Positions 43,008 to 51,503 of a stretch of 64,000 bases of DNA are shown here, in pieces; the first letter of the stretch is position 1; each line of letters opens with the position of its first letter. The DNA is from JAQUBU01 sp036677685 (GTDB lineage Bacteria > Bacillota > Syntrophomonadia > Syntrophomonadales > Syntrophomonadaceae): the NCBI GenBank assembly GCA_036677685.1, contig JAVBWA010000029.1, positions 1-64,000 on the forward strand, in the 5' to 3' direction. A program made the translations under genes and the position numbers. The notes under the pieces are model-generated. The model was not told the origin of the DNA and searched no databases. It saw only the letters and a list, made by a program, of their open reading frames with translations.

Positions 43008-45193
43008 TCTATTGCCTCCCCCCAGATTGCAGCAGCTTCTTGAACTGCCAAATGGATGACTTCCCGCTTGTTTATTTGCCAAACCATTTGCTCCCCGGAC
43101 ACTTTGCCCAATACTCTGGTTTCGATTCCCAATCCTTTAGCAATTGTTTGCAAGTCGTCAAGCTTGTCCGCTTTCAAGCTCACTACCACCCGGCCGGCGG
43201 CCTCTGAGAATAGAATACCATCGGTTCTTGGGGTATTGCTTTCTATATTCACATCAAATCCCAGGCCGCCTTTGATTGCAGACTCGGCAAGACAAACCGC
43301 CAGGCCTCCGTCCGAAATATCATGAGCTGATTTGATAATACTGGCGGAACTAAGGCTCAATATTAACTCGATGAGTTTTTTCTCTTCTTCCAGATCTGCT
43401 GCCGGAACCGCACCGCTTTCGACCCCGTGGCAGACATACAGATATTCGGAGCCGCCCAATTCGGAACGCAGCCGGCCCAGTAAAACTATTAAATCTCCTT
43501 CATCTTTAAACGCCATATCGCTGCGCAGGCTGACATCAGGCAAGAAACCAACCATGCCCACCACCGGGGTGGGGAAAATTGCGCCGGCTGCAGTCTCATT
43601 GTAAAGGCTGACATTGCCGCTTACCACCGGTGTGTTCAAAACCCTGGCCGCCTCAGCCATTCCTTTAATCGCATTTTGCATTTGCCAGTAAATCTCAGGT
43701 TTTTCAGGACTGCCGAAGTTCAGGCAGTTGGTCAGGGCCAAAGGCCGTGCACCCACACAGGCCAAATTGCGTGCTGCTTCGCAAACCGCCAGCATTCCGC
43801 CTTGATAAGGGTCCAGATAAACCAGACGGCCGTTGCAGTCCGTAGTCATGGCTACACCTTTTTGGTGGCCCTTGATTCTTAATACCGCAGCATCACCAGC
43901 ACCGGGCACTACTGAGGTATTGGTCATTACCTGGTGGTCGTACTGCGAATAAACCCATTTTTTACTGGCTATATTGGGGGAAGCCAATAAGCTGCGCAAA
44001 GCCTTCTCTGCATCTGTCTCAGGCAGTGATTCGGGATTAAATTGCTTGCATTCCTGGTAATAGGGCGGTTCTTCACCCTGACGCAGGTAAACCGGACAGC
44101 CTTCAGTAAGTACCGCCACCGGGACTTCAGCTACGGTTTTCTCACCTTCGCAGACCCTGAAAATCCCGTCTCCGGTGACTTTACCGATTACTACCGCATC
44201 CAGCCCCCATTTGTCAAATATTTCTTTAATGCGGCCTTCTTTGCCGGACCGGGGCACAATCAGCATTCTTTCCTGAGATTCGGAGAGCATTACTTCGTAA
44301 GCGCTCATCCCCTGTTCGCGCCGGGGAACCAGTAAAACATCGACCTCTACTCCCCGGCCCTTTTTACTGGCCGTCTCCGCAATGGAACTGGTCAGACCCG
44401 CTGCCCCAAGATCCTGCATGCCGTCGACCAGGTCTTCTTTGATTAATTCCAGGCAGGCTTCAATCAAGAGTTTTTCCATAAAAGGATCACCCACCTGCAC
44501 TGAAGGCCGTTTTTCCGCCGAGCTTTCCGAAAGCTCTTCGGAAGCAAATGTGGCTCCGTGGATTCCGTCTCTGCCGGTTTTGGCTCCAACAATCATGATG
44601 GGACTGCCGGTTTCATTGGCTACAGCCAAGGCTATTTCATTGCTGTTGACCAAACCTACACACATGGCATTAACCAGTGGATTGCCTTTATAAGCGGGGT
44701 TGAAATATACTTCTCCGCCTACCGTAGGTATGCCCAAACAGTTGCCGTACCCGGCAATACCGGCTACCACTCCCGAAAACAGTTGTCTGACCCGGGCATC
44801 ATCCAGTTCGCCAAAGCGCAGGGAATTCAAAGAGGCAATGGGCCGTGCGCCCATGGTGAAAATATCCCTTACGATCCCTCCCACTCCGGTAGCTGCACCC
44901 TGGTAGGGTTCAATTGCGGAGGGGTGGTTGTGGCTTTCGATTTTAAAGACCAATGCCTGTCCATCTTCAATATCCACGACTCCGGCATTTTCCCCGGGAC
45001 CCTGAATAACCTGGGGTCCTTCGGTAGGAAAAGTTTTTAAAAGCGGACGTGAATTCTTATAACCGCAATGCTCCGACCACATAACGGCAAACATGCCAAG
45101 TTCGACATAATTCGGTTCACGTCCCATTATCTCCATAATCTGCTTATATTCTTCATCAAGCAGACCCATTTCCTTATAACTTAGTTCTCTCAT
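42992..45193 (-). CDS. purL: FGAM synthase, large subunit
   Basis: This small-type PurL (733 aa) works with PurS and PurQ to convert FGAR to FGAM. Motifs include MWSEHCGYKNSRP, ESHNHPSAIEPYQGAATGVGG, DGMQDLGAAGLT, and a second half starting YDHQVMTNTSVVPGAGDAAV. I choose the ATG at 45191-45193 because its ATGA overlaps the purQ stop and GGAGGCGGG lies upstream. Confidence 0.96.
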   Translation of the reverse strand: MRELSYKEMGLLDEEYKQIMEIMGREPNYVELGMFAVMWSEHCGYKNSRPLLKTFPTEGPQVIQGPGENAGVVDIEDGQALVFKIESHNHPSAIEPYQGAATGVGGIVRDIFTMGARPIASLNSLRFGELDDARVRQLFSGVVAGIAGYGNCLGIPTVGGEVYFNPAYKGNPLVNAMCVGLVNSNEIALAVANETGSPIMIVGAKTGRDGIHGATFASEELSESSAEKRPSVQVGDPFMEKLLIEACLELIKEDLVDGMQDLGAAGLTSSIAETASKKGRGVEVDVLLVPRREQGMSAYEVMLSESQERMLIVPRSGKEGRIKEIFDKWGLDAVVIGKVTGDGIFRVCEGEKTVAEVPVAVLTEGCPVYLRQGEEPPYYQECKQFNPESLPETDAEKALRSLLASPNIASKKWVYSQYDHQVMTNTSVVPGAGDAAVLRIKGHQKGVAMTTDCNGRLVYLDPYQGGMLAVCEAARNLACVGARPLALTNCLNFGSPEKPEIYWQMQNAIKGMAEAARVLNTPVVSGNVSLYNETAAGAIFPTPVVGMVGFLPDVSLRSDMAFKDEGDLIVLLGRLRSELGGSEYLYVCHGVESGAVPAADLEEEKKLIELILSLSSASIIKSAHDISDGGLAVCLAESAIKGGLGFDVNIESNTPRTDGILFSEAAGRVVVSLKADKLDDLQTIAKGLGIETRVLGKVSGEQMVWQINKREVIHLAVQEAAAIWGEAIECFMK

Positions 45194-45894
45194 CTTTTGC
45201 CCGCCTCCTCCAGCCATTTAACCATGGAAGCAAATATCTGTTTGCCGTCATTACCGCCCAGGATGCCTTCTGAACAACGCTCCGGGTGCGGCATCATACC
45301 CAGTACATTTCTCTGCCGGTTCAAAATACCGGCAATATTGGCAATAGAGCCATTGGGATTAAACTCGATCCCATCTTCACCTTGAGGACCGCAATAAGTA
45401 AAAAGAACCCTTTTTTCACTTTGCAGTTCTTTAAGGGTCTCGTCATCGCAAAAATAATTACCCTCACCATGGGCAATGGGAATTTTCAAAACCTGTCCGG
45501 CCTGAATCTGATTTGTGAAAGGAGATTCGCTGTTTTGAGTTTTTAAATATACGGGTTTGCAAATAAATTTCAAACTTTGATTTCTCAGCATGGCACCCGG
45601 CAACAGCCCTGCTTCGAGCAGAATCTGGAAGCCGTTGCAGATTCCGATTACCAATCCTCCGCCTTTGGCAAAATCGATAATCGATGCCATAACCGGGGAA
45701 AACCTGGCTATGGCGCCAGTCCGCAGATAATCGCCGTAGGAAAAACCACCGGGCAGTATAAGTGCATCATATCCTTTGAGATCTGACTCCTGATGCCAAA
45801 CATAGTTTACATCTTCATGCATTACATCCTTGATTACATGATAACAATCGGCATCACAGTTAGAGCCGGGAAAAACCACTACACCAAATCTCAT
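45190..45894 (-). CDS. purQ: FGAM synthase, glutaminase subunit
   Basis: The 234-aa class I amidotransferase feeds ammonia to PurL. Motifs are VVVFPGSNCDADCYH at the start, the nucleophile Cys in GICNGFQILLEAGLLPG, and the His/Glu in MPHPERCSE. It lies two bases after purS and overlaps purL by four bases. Confidence 0.96.
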   Translation of the reverse strand: MRFGVVVFPGSNCDADCYHVIKDVMHEDVNYVWHQESDLKGYDALILPGGFSYGDYLRTGAIARFSPVMASIIDFAKGGGLVIGICNGFQILLEAGLLPGAMLRNQSLKFICKPVYLKTQNSESPFTNQIQAGQVLKIPIAHGEGNYFCDDETLKELQSEKRVLFTYCGPQGEDGIEFNPNGSIANIAGILNRQRNVLGMMPHPERCSEGILGGNDGKQIFASMVKWLEEAGKR

Positions 45895-45896
45895 GA

Positions 45897-46148
45897 TTAA
45901 TCAACCTCCACGATTTCCACCCGGAAGTTTTCAATTACCGGGTTGGCCAAAAGCTTGTCGCTCATTTCCTCCATTTCTTTCGCGGCCTGATCTTTATCAT
46001 TACTGTTAATCCAGACTTCCACAAACTTGCCGATACGTACTTCATTTACGTTTTCATGGTCCAATACGTGCAAGGATTTCTTGACCGCTTCACCCTGCGG
46101 GTCCAGTACTCCTTCTTTCAAAGTCACATATACATTGGCTTTCAGCAA
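45897..46148 (-). CDS. purS: FGAM synthase, PurS subunit
   Basis: The 83-aa PurS bridges PurL and PurQ in the Gram-positive FGAM synthase complex. The VYVTLKEGVLDPQGEAVKKSL start and the EVRIGKFVEVWIN strand are characteristic. It lies between purC and purQ. Confidence 0.95.
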   Translation of the reverse strand: MLKANVYVTLKEGVLDPQGEAVKKSLHVLDHENVNEVRIGKFVEVWINSNDKDQAAKEMEEMSDKLLANPVIENFRVEIVEVD

Positions 46149-46161
46149 GATTACTCCTCCT

Positions 46162-46878
46162 TTATTTCAGTTCCGCCTCAATTCTTCTTACAACTTCCTG
46201 ATAGGCTTCCTCTTCCTTACCCAAGTCCCGACGGAAACGGTCTTTATCCAACTTCTCCAGACTGATTTTATCCCAAAGCCGGCAGGTGTCGGGCGAGATT
46301 TCATCCCCTAAGAGTACCCGGCCTTCAAAAACCCCGAATTCCAGTTTAAAATCCACCAGGATTATACCGATGCGATCGAAGAAAGCCTGTAATATTTCAT
46401 TTATTTTTAATGCCTGGGTTTGGATTTCGCGCAGCTGCTCATCGCTAGCCCACCCCATAACCCGGGCGTGGTATTCATTAATCATGGGATCATGCAAATC
46501 ATCGTTCTTATAATAAAGCTCAATAATAGGTCCGGCCAGGGCGGTCCCCTCTTCCCGGCCCAAGCGCTGGGCCAGGCTGCCCGCCACTACATTGCGGGTT
46601 ACCACCTCAACGGGCAGGATATGGAGTTTTTTCACCAATACATTACGATCATCAATCTGTTCCACCAGATGAGTTTCAATACCCTGTTGTTCCAGGTATT
46701 TGAACAGCAAACAGGATACCCGGTTGTTCACAATTCCCTTATTATTTATGGTCCCTTTCTTGGTTCCATCAAAAGCCGTAGCATCATCTTTGTAGATCAT
46801 TAAAACCTGGGCTGGGTTGTCTGTTGCATAAATTTGTTTGGCTTTTCCCTCATAAAGGAACTCACCCTGCTGCACCAC
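46162..46878 (-). CDS. purC: SAICAR synthetase
   Basis: The 238-aa enzyme couples aspartate to CAIR. FLYEGKAKQIYATDNP, IYKDDATAFDG, EVVTRNVVAGSLAQRLG and VDFKLEFG mark the family. It follows purB by 25 bases. Confidence 0.97.
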   Translation of the reverse strand: MVQQGEFLYEGKAKQIYATDNPAQVLMIYKDDATAFDGTKKGTINNKGIVNNRVSCLLFKYLEQQGIETHLVEQIDDRNVLVKKLHILPVEVVTRNVVAGSLAQRLGREEGTALAGPIIELYYKNDDLHDPMINEYHARVMGWASDEQLREIQTQALKINEILQAFFDRIGIILVDFKLEFGVFEGRVLLGDEISPDTCRLWDKISLEKLDKDRFRRDLGKEEEAYQEVVRRIEAELK

Positions 46879-46903
46879 TATAATCCCTCCGTTTCATTTA
46901 CTA

Positions 46904-48199
46904 TTATTCCAGACCGCAGCGCCTGAAAATGTAATCAACATTTGCAGTATATATGGAAAGATCAAAAATCTTATCAATCTCCTCTAATGACAGATACCGG
47001 GCAATATCCTCATCTTGGGCTACCAGTTCCTGAAAATCAAGTCTGTCACTCCAGCTCTGCATGGCATTGCGCTGCACCAGTTGGTAGGCTTCTTCGCGCA
47101 GCAGGCCCTTGTCTATCAGGGCCAGCATAAGCTGCTGGGAGAAGCCCAGGCCTTTGGTTCTATTAAAATTAAACATCATATTGTCCGGGTAAACTACCAG
47201 ACCCTGTAATACGGTAATGAATTTCTCCAGAACATAATCCAGCAATATGCAGCTATCGGGAATAATCACGCGTTCGACTGATGAGTGGGTAAGATCCCGC
47301 TCATGCCAGAGCGCAACATTTTCCAGAGCGGCCATGGCATTGCCCCTGATCACCCGGGAAAGACCGGCTACCCGTTCACTCATCATCGGATTGCGTTTAT
47401 GGGGCATAGCTGATGAGCCTTTCTGTCCTTTCTTGAATGGTTCTTCGACTTCCAGGATCTCGGTGCGCTGTAAATTCCGAATTTCGGTCGCCATCTTTTC
47501 CAGGGAACTGGCGATAACCGCCAGGGTGGTCATAAACTGGGCATGGCGGTCGCGCTGGATTATTTGGGTGGATACCGGGCAGGGCTTCAGCCCCAGTTTT
47601 CTGCAGACATATTCTTCCACCCGCGGGTCAAGGAGGGAATAATTGCCGACCGGCCCGGATATGGCCCCATAAGCCGCTACTTCACACGCCTCTTGCAGAC
47701 GCTTAATGTCTCTTTCCAGTTCGGTATACCACAAGGCCATTTTCAAGCCGAAAGTGGTCGGTTCCCCATGGACTCCATGGGTGCGGCCAATATTTAAGGT
47801 ATATTTGTATTGCCGGGCTTTATCGGCTGCAACCGCTTTTAGTCTTTCCAGTTTGCCAAGAATTATAGCGCTGGCATCCCGCATCTGCATGGCCAGCCCG
47901 GTATCTAAAATGTCGGAAGAGGTCATCCCATAATGAATGTATTTGGAATCGTCCCCCACATGCTCGGCGACACTGGTTAAAAAAGCAATTACATCATGAT
48001 GGACCTGGGCTTCGATTTCCTCAATACGCTGCCGGTTAAAGGCCGCCCGTTCCTTGATTACTTCCACCGCTGCCACCGGTATTTTGCCTAATTCAGCCCA
48101 GGCTTCACAGGCAGCCACCTCAATCTGCAGCCAATTGTTAAGTTTGTTGTCTTCCGACCAGATTTTGCCCATCTCAGGCAGGGTATACCTTTCGATCAT
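46904..48199 (-). CDS. purB: Adenylosuccinate lyase
   Basis: The 431-aa lyase releases fumarate from SAICAR and from adenylosuccinate. The fumarase/ASL signature GSSAMPHKRNP is intact, as are HYGMTSSDILDTG and GRTHGVHGEPTTFG. About 97 bases separate it from purE, with a heptamer repeat in the gap. Confidence 0.97.
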   Translation of the reverse strand: MIERYTLPEMGKIWSEDNKLNNWLQIEVAACEAWAELGKIPVAAVEVIKERAAFNRQRIEEIEAQVHHDVIAFLTSVAEHVGDDSKYIHYGMTSSDILDTGLAMQMRDASAIILGKLERLKAVAADKARQYKYTLNIGRTHGVHGEPTTFGLKMALWYTELERDIKRLQEACEVAAYGAISGPVGNYSLLDPRVEEYVCRKLGLKPCPVSTQIIQRDRHAQFMTTLAVIASSLEKMATEIRNLQRTEILEVEEPFKKGQKGSSAMPHKRNPMMSERVAGLSRVIRGNAMAALENVALWHERDLTHSSVERVIIPDSCILLDYVLEKFITVLQGLVVYPDNMMFNFNRTKGLGFSQQLMLALIDKGLLREEAYQLVQRNAMQSWSDRLDFQELVAQDEDIARYLSLEEIDKIFDLSIYTANVDYIFRRCGLE

Positions 48200-48280
48200 C
48201 TACACTACTCTCCTTTATCAAGTGCTAATCATAGCAGTTTATCTAGTTTTAGAGAATGAAATACAACTACGGTTAGAAAA

Positions 48281-48296
48281 ACACCTCACCCCTCAC
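48281..48296 (-). repeat. Heptamer repeat directly after purE stop
   Basis: On the minus strand the sequence after the TAA reads GTGAGGG, GTGAGGT, GT, a short version of the arrays found after hisB and hisZ. Confidence 0.65.
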
Positions 48297-48806
48297 TTAT
48301 TTGTTCAAATATGCACTGGGGCCGATTGTTTTGAGTTTTTCGTCTTTATTAAGGACATCGGCCGCCATCTTTTGGCGATAGGCCAATAGTTCTGCATATA
48401 GTTTTTCATCTTTCAGGGCCAGCATTTGCACAGCCAGCAGACCCGCGTTGGTGCTGCCATTTATAGCCACGGTGGCAACAGGTATGCCACGCGGCATTTG
48501 GACAATGGAATAAAGGGAGTCTACGCCTGAAAGAGTGCTGGTTTTGATTGGTACGCCGATTACCGGCAAAACCGTATAAGCGGCTATTACTCCCGGTAAA
48601 TGTGCTGCCCCTCCAGCCCCGGCAATTATAACTTCCATCCCTCTATCCCTGGCCTGGCTGGCATATGCGGCAGTCTGGTAAGGCAGGCGATGTGCCGAAC
48701 AAATAGTATACTCATAATCGATGCCAAATTCCTGCAGGATATCGCCGGCTTCCTTCATGATCGCGAGGTCGGAGTCGCTGCCCATTATAATTCCGACTTG
48801 AGGCAT
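48297..48806 (-). CDS. purE: N5-CAIR mutase (PurE)
   Basis: The 169-aa PurE interconverts carboxyaminoimidazole ribotides; GIIMGSDSDLAIMKEA, SAHRLP and AGGAAHLPGV are present. It looks like the class I form, which normally needs PurK; no purK is seen in this window. AAAGGAGGGTAATA precedes the ATG. It is the first gene of the pur run, downstream of the riboswitch. Confidence 0.96.
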   Translation of the reverse strand: MPQVGIIMGSDSDLAIMKEAGDILQEFGIDYEYTICSAHRLPYQTAAYASQARDRGMEVIIAGAGGAAHLPGVIAAYTVLPVIGVPIKTSTLSGVDSLYSIVQMPRGIPVATVAINGSTNAGLLAVQMLALKDEKLYAELLAYRQKMAADVLNKDEKLKTIGPSAYLNK

Positions 48807-48822
48807 TATTACCCTCCTTTAA

Positions 48823-48955
48823 TGTAAGGGGACACAACCCTTTTTACTATTTTTTATAGTTTGGTTTTGTCTAATCTCACCTATCGTTTTTCTTATATAA
48901 ATGCCTTTACCCGGGGAATGTCCCCATTTTGTGTAAGGGTCCACAACCCTTTTTT
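48823..48955. repeat. Pair of 23-base direct repeats in the purE leader
   Basis: TGTAAGGGG(A)CACAACCCTTTTT at 48823-48845 recurs with small changes at 48932-48955. They flank about 85 bases that include a GGGGAATGTCCCC palindrome. They lie between the riboswitch terminator and purE and may be relics of a small palindromic element. Confidence 0.5.
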
Positions 48956-48971
48956 AATATTGTTTGTTAGA

Positions 48972-49029
48972 GAAACAAATAAGCCCGGGTGAACAGAGTT
49001 TCGTAACCGAAACCTATCCGCCTGGGCTT
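48972..49029 (-). terminator. Intrinsic terminator of the purE leader
   Basis: AAGCCC (49029-49024) pairs with GGGCTT (48986-48981), with an inner GTTTCG-GTTA-CGAAAC hairpin, and is followed by ATTTGTTT. Its 5' arm reuses the AAGCCC of the aptamer's conserved 3' end, so ligand binding could exclude the terminator. Confidence 0.7.
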
Positions 49030-49122
49030 TTATCCCTATACGGTGTAGTGCTTTTTGCACCTGTGTCACTCGGACCAGCCATGTTGCCGCATGCGGAACC
49101 CTAGACACACTTTCGTGTTTCC
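49009..49122 (-). promoter_or_regulatory. ykkC-class riboswitch, likely PRPP type
   Basis: On the minus strand the leader contains, in order, GTGTGTCTAGGGTTCCG, GGCTGGTCCGAGTGACACAG, a small GTGC/GCAC hairpin, ACACCG, and GGGATAAAAGCCCAGGCGG. CTAGGGTTCCG, CTGGTCCGAG and GGGATAAAAGCCC are the invariant blocks of ykkC RNAs. The AGGCGGATAGG tail and the place upstream of purE point to the PRPP-sensing subtype (2b), not guanidine or ppGpp, although one or two bases decide the ligand. A strong promoter precedes and a terminator follows. Confidence 0.82.
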
Positions 49123-49155
49123 AAGCCTATTCAGCTTTGGGCATTTTACAACTTG

Positions 49156-49184
49156 ATATTAACAAAGCTTTCCTGGCCTGTCAA
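49156..49184 (-). promoter_or_regulatory. Promoter of the pur operon
   Basis: TTGACA (49184-49179), a 17-base spacer, and TAATAT (49161-49156) form a near-consensus sigma-A promoter, about 27 bases before the aptamer helix starts. Confidence 0.85.
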
Positions 49185-49197
49185 CTCAAGACCGCTT

Positions 49198-49386
49198 TAA
49201 GCATCGGAAGAAACTGCGGAACTGTTTCAACACAATTTAATCATTCCCAAAGGGAATCAATATAAGCGGTCCCCGTAGGAGGCAACACACCGCCGCAACG
49301 AGGCGGGAGATTAGAACCCGTTGCCTGCTTTGCTAATAGTAACCCGGCCGTTTAAAGAAGCAGAGTACCTTTTTTCCCCTCGTTAT
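49198..49386 (+). repeat. Modular intergenic repeat, copy B (full length)
   Basis: This full copy runs from TAAGCATCGG to CCTCGTTAT. It contains a row of small hairpins: GAAACTGC/ACTGTTTC-like, ATTCCC-AAA-GGGAAT, TCCCCGTAGGAGG, CCGCC-GCAACGA-GGCGG. It sits between the pur promoter and the end of the lipase-like gene. Confidence 0.8.
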
Positions 49387-49398
49387 CAGATGGAGTTT

Positions 49399-50604
49399 TT
49401 AGTCCCGCAGTTGTGAGTCCAGCCAGCGGCCTACCCGACGGGCAAAAAGCAATTCCATGTGATTTACGTGCAGGACCGATTTATCGCGCATTTTGGCGCC
49501 ACCGTTCAACAGTCCGTCTGAATGCAGCACACTGGCTGTGAAAACCACCCCATCGCTGGGACCGCTGCTTTCACCCGGAAAGGTGTTGAACCGAGAGTTA
49601 TTGCCGGCCAAAATGGATATTTCAACATCGGGAGCAACACCCCATTTATCCAACCTGGCAATCAGCGAATCCCCGTCTTGGATAGCCGCATCTATGCCGC
49701 GCGAGTGGCTTACAAAACCCGAACCTCCAAAATATGTGGTCCACCAGTCTTGCTGCAGAATATCCAATGGGTATTCATCATCCCAACGGTAAAGCATCTG
49801 AGCCTGGCCGGGAAAACAACCGTCATTGTATATGGCCCGTTGGCTGGTGTTCACCATAATGCCCATAGAGAGAATCTGGTCCCAGGCCATAACCCCGTTG
49901 GAACCCGAAGTATAAACCAGATAATTAAGCAAAGGATTGCGAAACGGGTAATCCAAACCCATGTTGGGAACCCCCAGCATTATGTAACGTCTGATATCAC
50001 CCCGGTAAGGAGTACTGCTTTTGCCGGCCAGATACAAGCGGGCAGCCAGCCCGCCTTTGCTATGGGCAATGATATCCACCTTTGCTGCCTTGCTTAGTTC
50101 TTTAACCCGGGTAAGCGCATCCGCAAGCTGCTCGGCCTGAATATAATTGTCACCATGGGGGTGGGAAAAGGTTACGGCAAATACGCGGTAGCCCATCTCC
50201 ACAAGCTGCTGTTGCAGCCCTTGAAAACCCATGGAATACAAGTCGGTATACGATGTAGCATCCAACCCTGCTCCATGAACCAGGACTACCGGGACCATAT
50301 GGCGGTTTTTATCCCAACCCGGGGCCAAATGAAGCAGGTATTGGTCGGCAGCAGGGGTACTGGTTCCAAAATGAGCGGCAATATCAATATCTTTGTGCAG
50401 GTTTTCGGCAGAAAATTTCTCAGGTTTTTGGTTCTTGAGGCCTAAAGCCCGGCGCGGCTCAACTTTTTCCCAGAAGCGATCACTATTCTGGTATTCGACT
50501 CCTACATTGAGGAACATGTCCCGGGATAACTGGTGCATAAAATCAACTCCGGATTTCTCGAGCGAATCCATGAAGACTTGAAGACCGCAAATTAAATCGA
50601 ACAT
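49399..50604 (-). CDS. Lipase/esterase-like alpha/beta hydrolase
   Basis: The 401-aa protein has the alpha/beta-hydrolase landmarks: oxyanion-hole VVLVHGAGLDA (106-116) and nucleophile elbow IIAHSKGGLAA with Ser182. A later Asp is expected near FNTFPGESSGPSDGVV and a His in LLNGGAKMRDKSVLHVNHMELL. It resembles triacylglycerol-lipase-type proteins, without an obvious signal peptide. The natural substrate is unknown. It is monocistronic, flanked on both sides by copies of the modular repeat. Confidence 0.82.
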   Translation of the reverse strand: MFDLICGLQVFMDSLEKSGVDFMHQLSRDMFLNVGVEYQNSDRFWEKVEPRRALGLKNQKPEKFSAENLHKDIDIAAHFGTSTPAADQYLLHLAPGWDKNRHMVPVVLVHGAGLDATSYTDLYSMGFQGLQQQLVEMGYRVFAVTFSHPHGDNYIQAEQLADALTRVKELSKAAKVDIIAHSKGGLAARLYLAGKSSTPYRGDIRRYIMLGVPNMGLDYPFRNPLLNYLVYTSGSNGVMAWDQILSMGIMVNTSQRAIYNDGCFPGQAQMLYRWDDEYPLDILQQDWWTTYFGGSGFVSHSRGIDAAIQDGDSLIARLDKWGVAPDVEISILAGNNSRFNTFPGESSGPSDGVVFTASVLHSDGLLNGGAKMRDKSVLHVNHMELLFARRVGRWLDSQLRD

Positions 50605-50690
50605 TTTTAACTCCCCCTCTGTTTTATTATAACAATTCGGGAGAGTACAACCAAGATATCCCTTTTTTAACTACAATTCTACATGATTCT

Positions 50691-50878
50691 TAAGCATCGG
50701 AAAAAACTACGGAGCAGTTTCAACGTAATTTAATCATTCCCGAAGGGAATAAATATAAGTTGTCCCCGTAGTAGGGGGCAACACACCGCCGCAACGAGGC
50801 GGGAAATGAGATCACAGGGATTGGTTTGTTAATAAGAATCTGATTGCTTAAAAAAGTGGAGGGAATCTTCCTCGTTTA
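50691..50878 (+). repeat. Modular intergenic repeat, copy C1 (full length)
   Basis: It begins TAAGCATCGGAAAAAAC and ends CTTCCTCGTTTA, with the same hairpin order as copy B but a more diverged 3' module. It is immediately followed by copy C2 in tandem. Confidence 0.8.
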
Positions 50879-51010
50879 GGCACCGGAGGAAACTGCGGAG
50901 CAGTTTCAACACACCGCCGCAACGAGGCGGGAGATGAGATCATAACGCCTGGTCTGTTAATAGGGAACCGGACGCTTAAAAATGTGAAAGAACATCTTTT
51001 GCCTCGTTAT
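50879..51010 (+). repeat. Modular intergenic repeat, copy C2 (internally deleted)
   Basis: The GAAACTGCGGAGCAGTTTC hairpin is joined directly to ACACCGCCGCAACGAGGCGG, skipping the ATTCCC and GTCCCC hairpins. The join falls at CAACACA, a word present at both ends of the missing segment in full copies, which suggests deletion by direct-repeat recombination. Its end overlaps the stop of the 57-aa gene. Confidence 0.8.
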
Positions 51011-51180
51011 ATTTGACCAAGTTTCCTTTTCAAATCGTAAATCTTGTTTCGTATGGTAAGAGCTTCATTCCTGAGTCCGGCATCGGCAATTAGCTGCCAG
51101 TTTGCCATACCGCTTTCGCTTTCAATTTCGTCCAACCGGGCAATTAAACCCCGGGCCAGACGTTTCCCCAGTTCATCCAT
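51007..51180 (-). CDS. Small hypothetical protein (57 aa)
   Basis: The product is charged and helical (MDELGKRLARGLIARLDEIE..., ending IRNKIYDLKRKLGQI). I use the ATG at 51178-51180, preceded by AGGAGGAGCAGGA-like sequence; the longer frame to 51258 runs into repeat sequence. Its stop codon lies inside repeat copy C2. No family is recognised. Confidence 0.6.
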   Translation of the reverse strand: MDELGKRLARGLIARLDEIESESGMANWQLIADAGLRNEALTIRNKIYDLKRKLGQI

Positions 51181-51236
51181 TCCTGCTCCTCCTATTTGAG
51201 CTTGTTTATTAGATTCTCCCTTAAGTCCATGGTTTT

Positions 51237-51297
51237 TAAACATCCGAAGAAACTGCACAGCAGTTTCAACACCGCCGCAACGAGCGGGAGAAATATT
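51237..51297 (+). repeat. Modular intergenic repeat, copy D (short)
   Basis: GAAACTGCACAGCAGTTTC is fused to AACACCGCCGCAACGAGCGGGAG; the middle and the 3' part are missing. This is the smallest copy in the window. Confidence 0.7.
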
Positions 51298-51503
51298 TAT
51301 AATTATTCATTTCGCTTCACTCAAGGCACGAAACATAACGAAAAGATTTTTTCAGACTTCGACTTATACCGGTTTTGTTTTCCAAAGTCCAAACGGGAAT
51401 ATTAGTCAAATTCCATGCAACAAATTATTTTTTTTGTGTAATAATTATTTTAGGTTTGATATATACACGGATTATTAGCTAAATATAGAAAGGATGAATT
51501 AGC

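Noticed and set aside
48893..49108. Minus-strand 71-codon frame upstream of purE
   Set aside because: It lies across the riboswitch aptamer and terminator; the RNA features explain the sequence better than a protein.
49198..51297. CRISPR array in the repeated hairpin region
   Set aside because: Repeats are long, modular and irregularly spaced, with no constant short repeat or unique spacers and no cas genes nearby.
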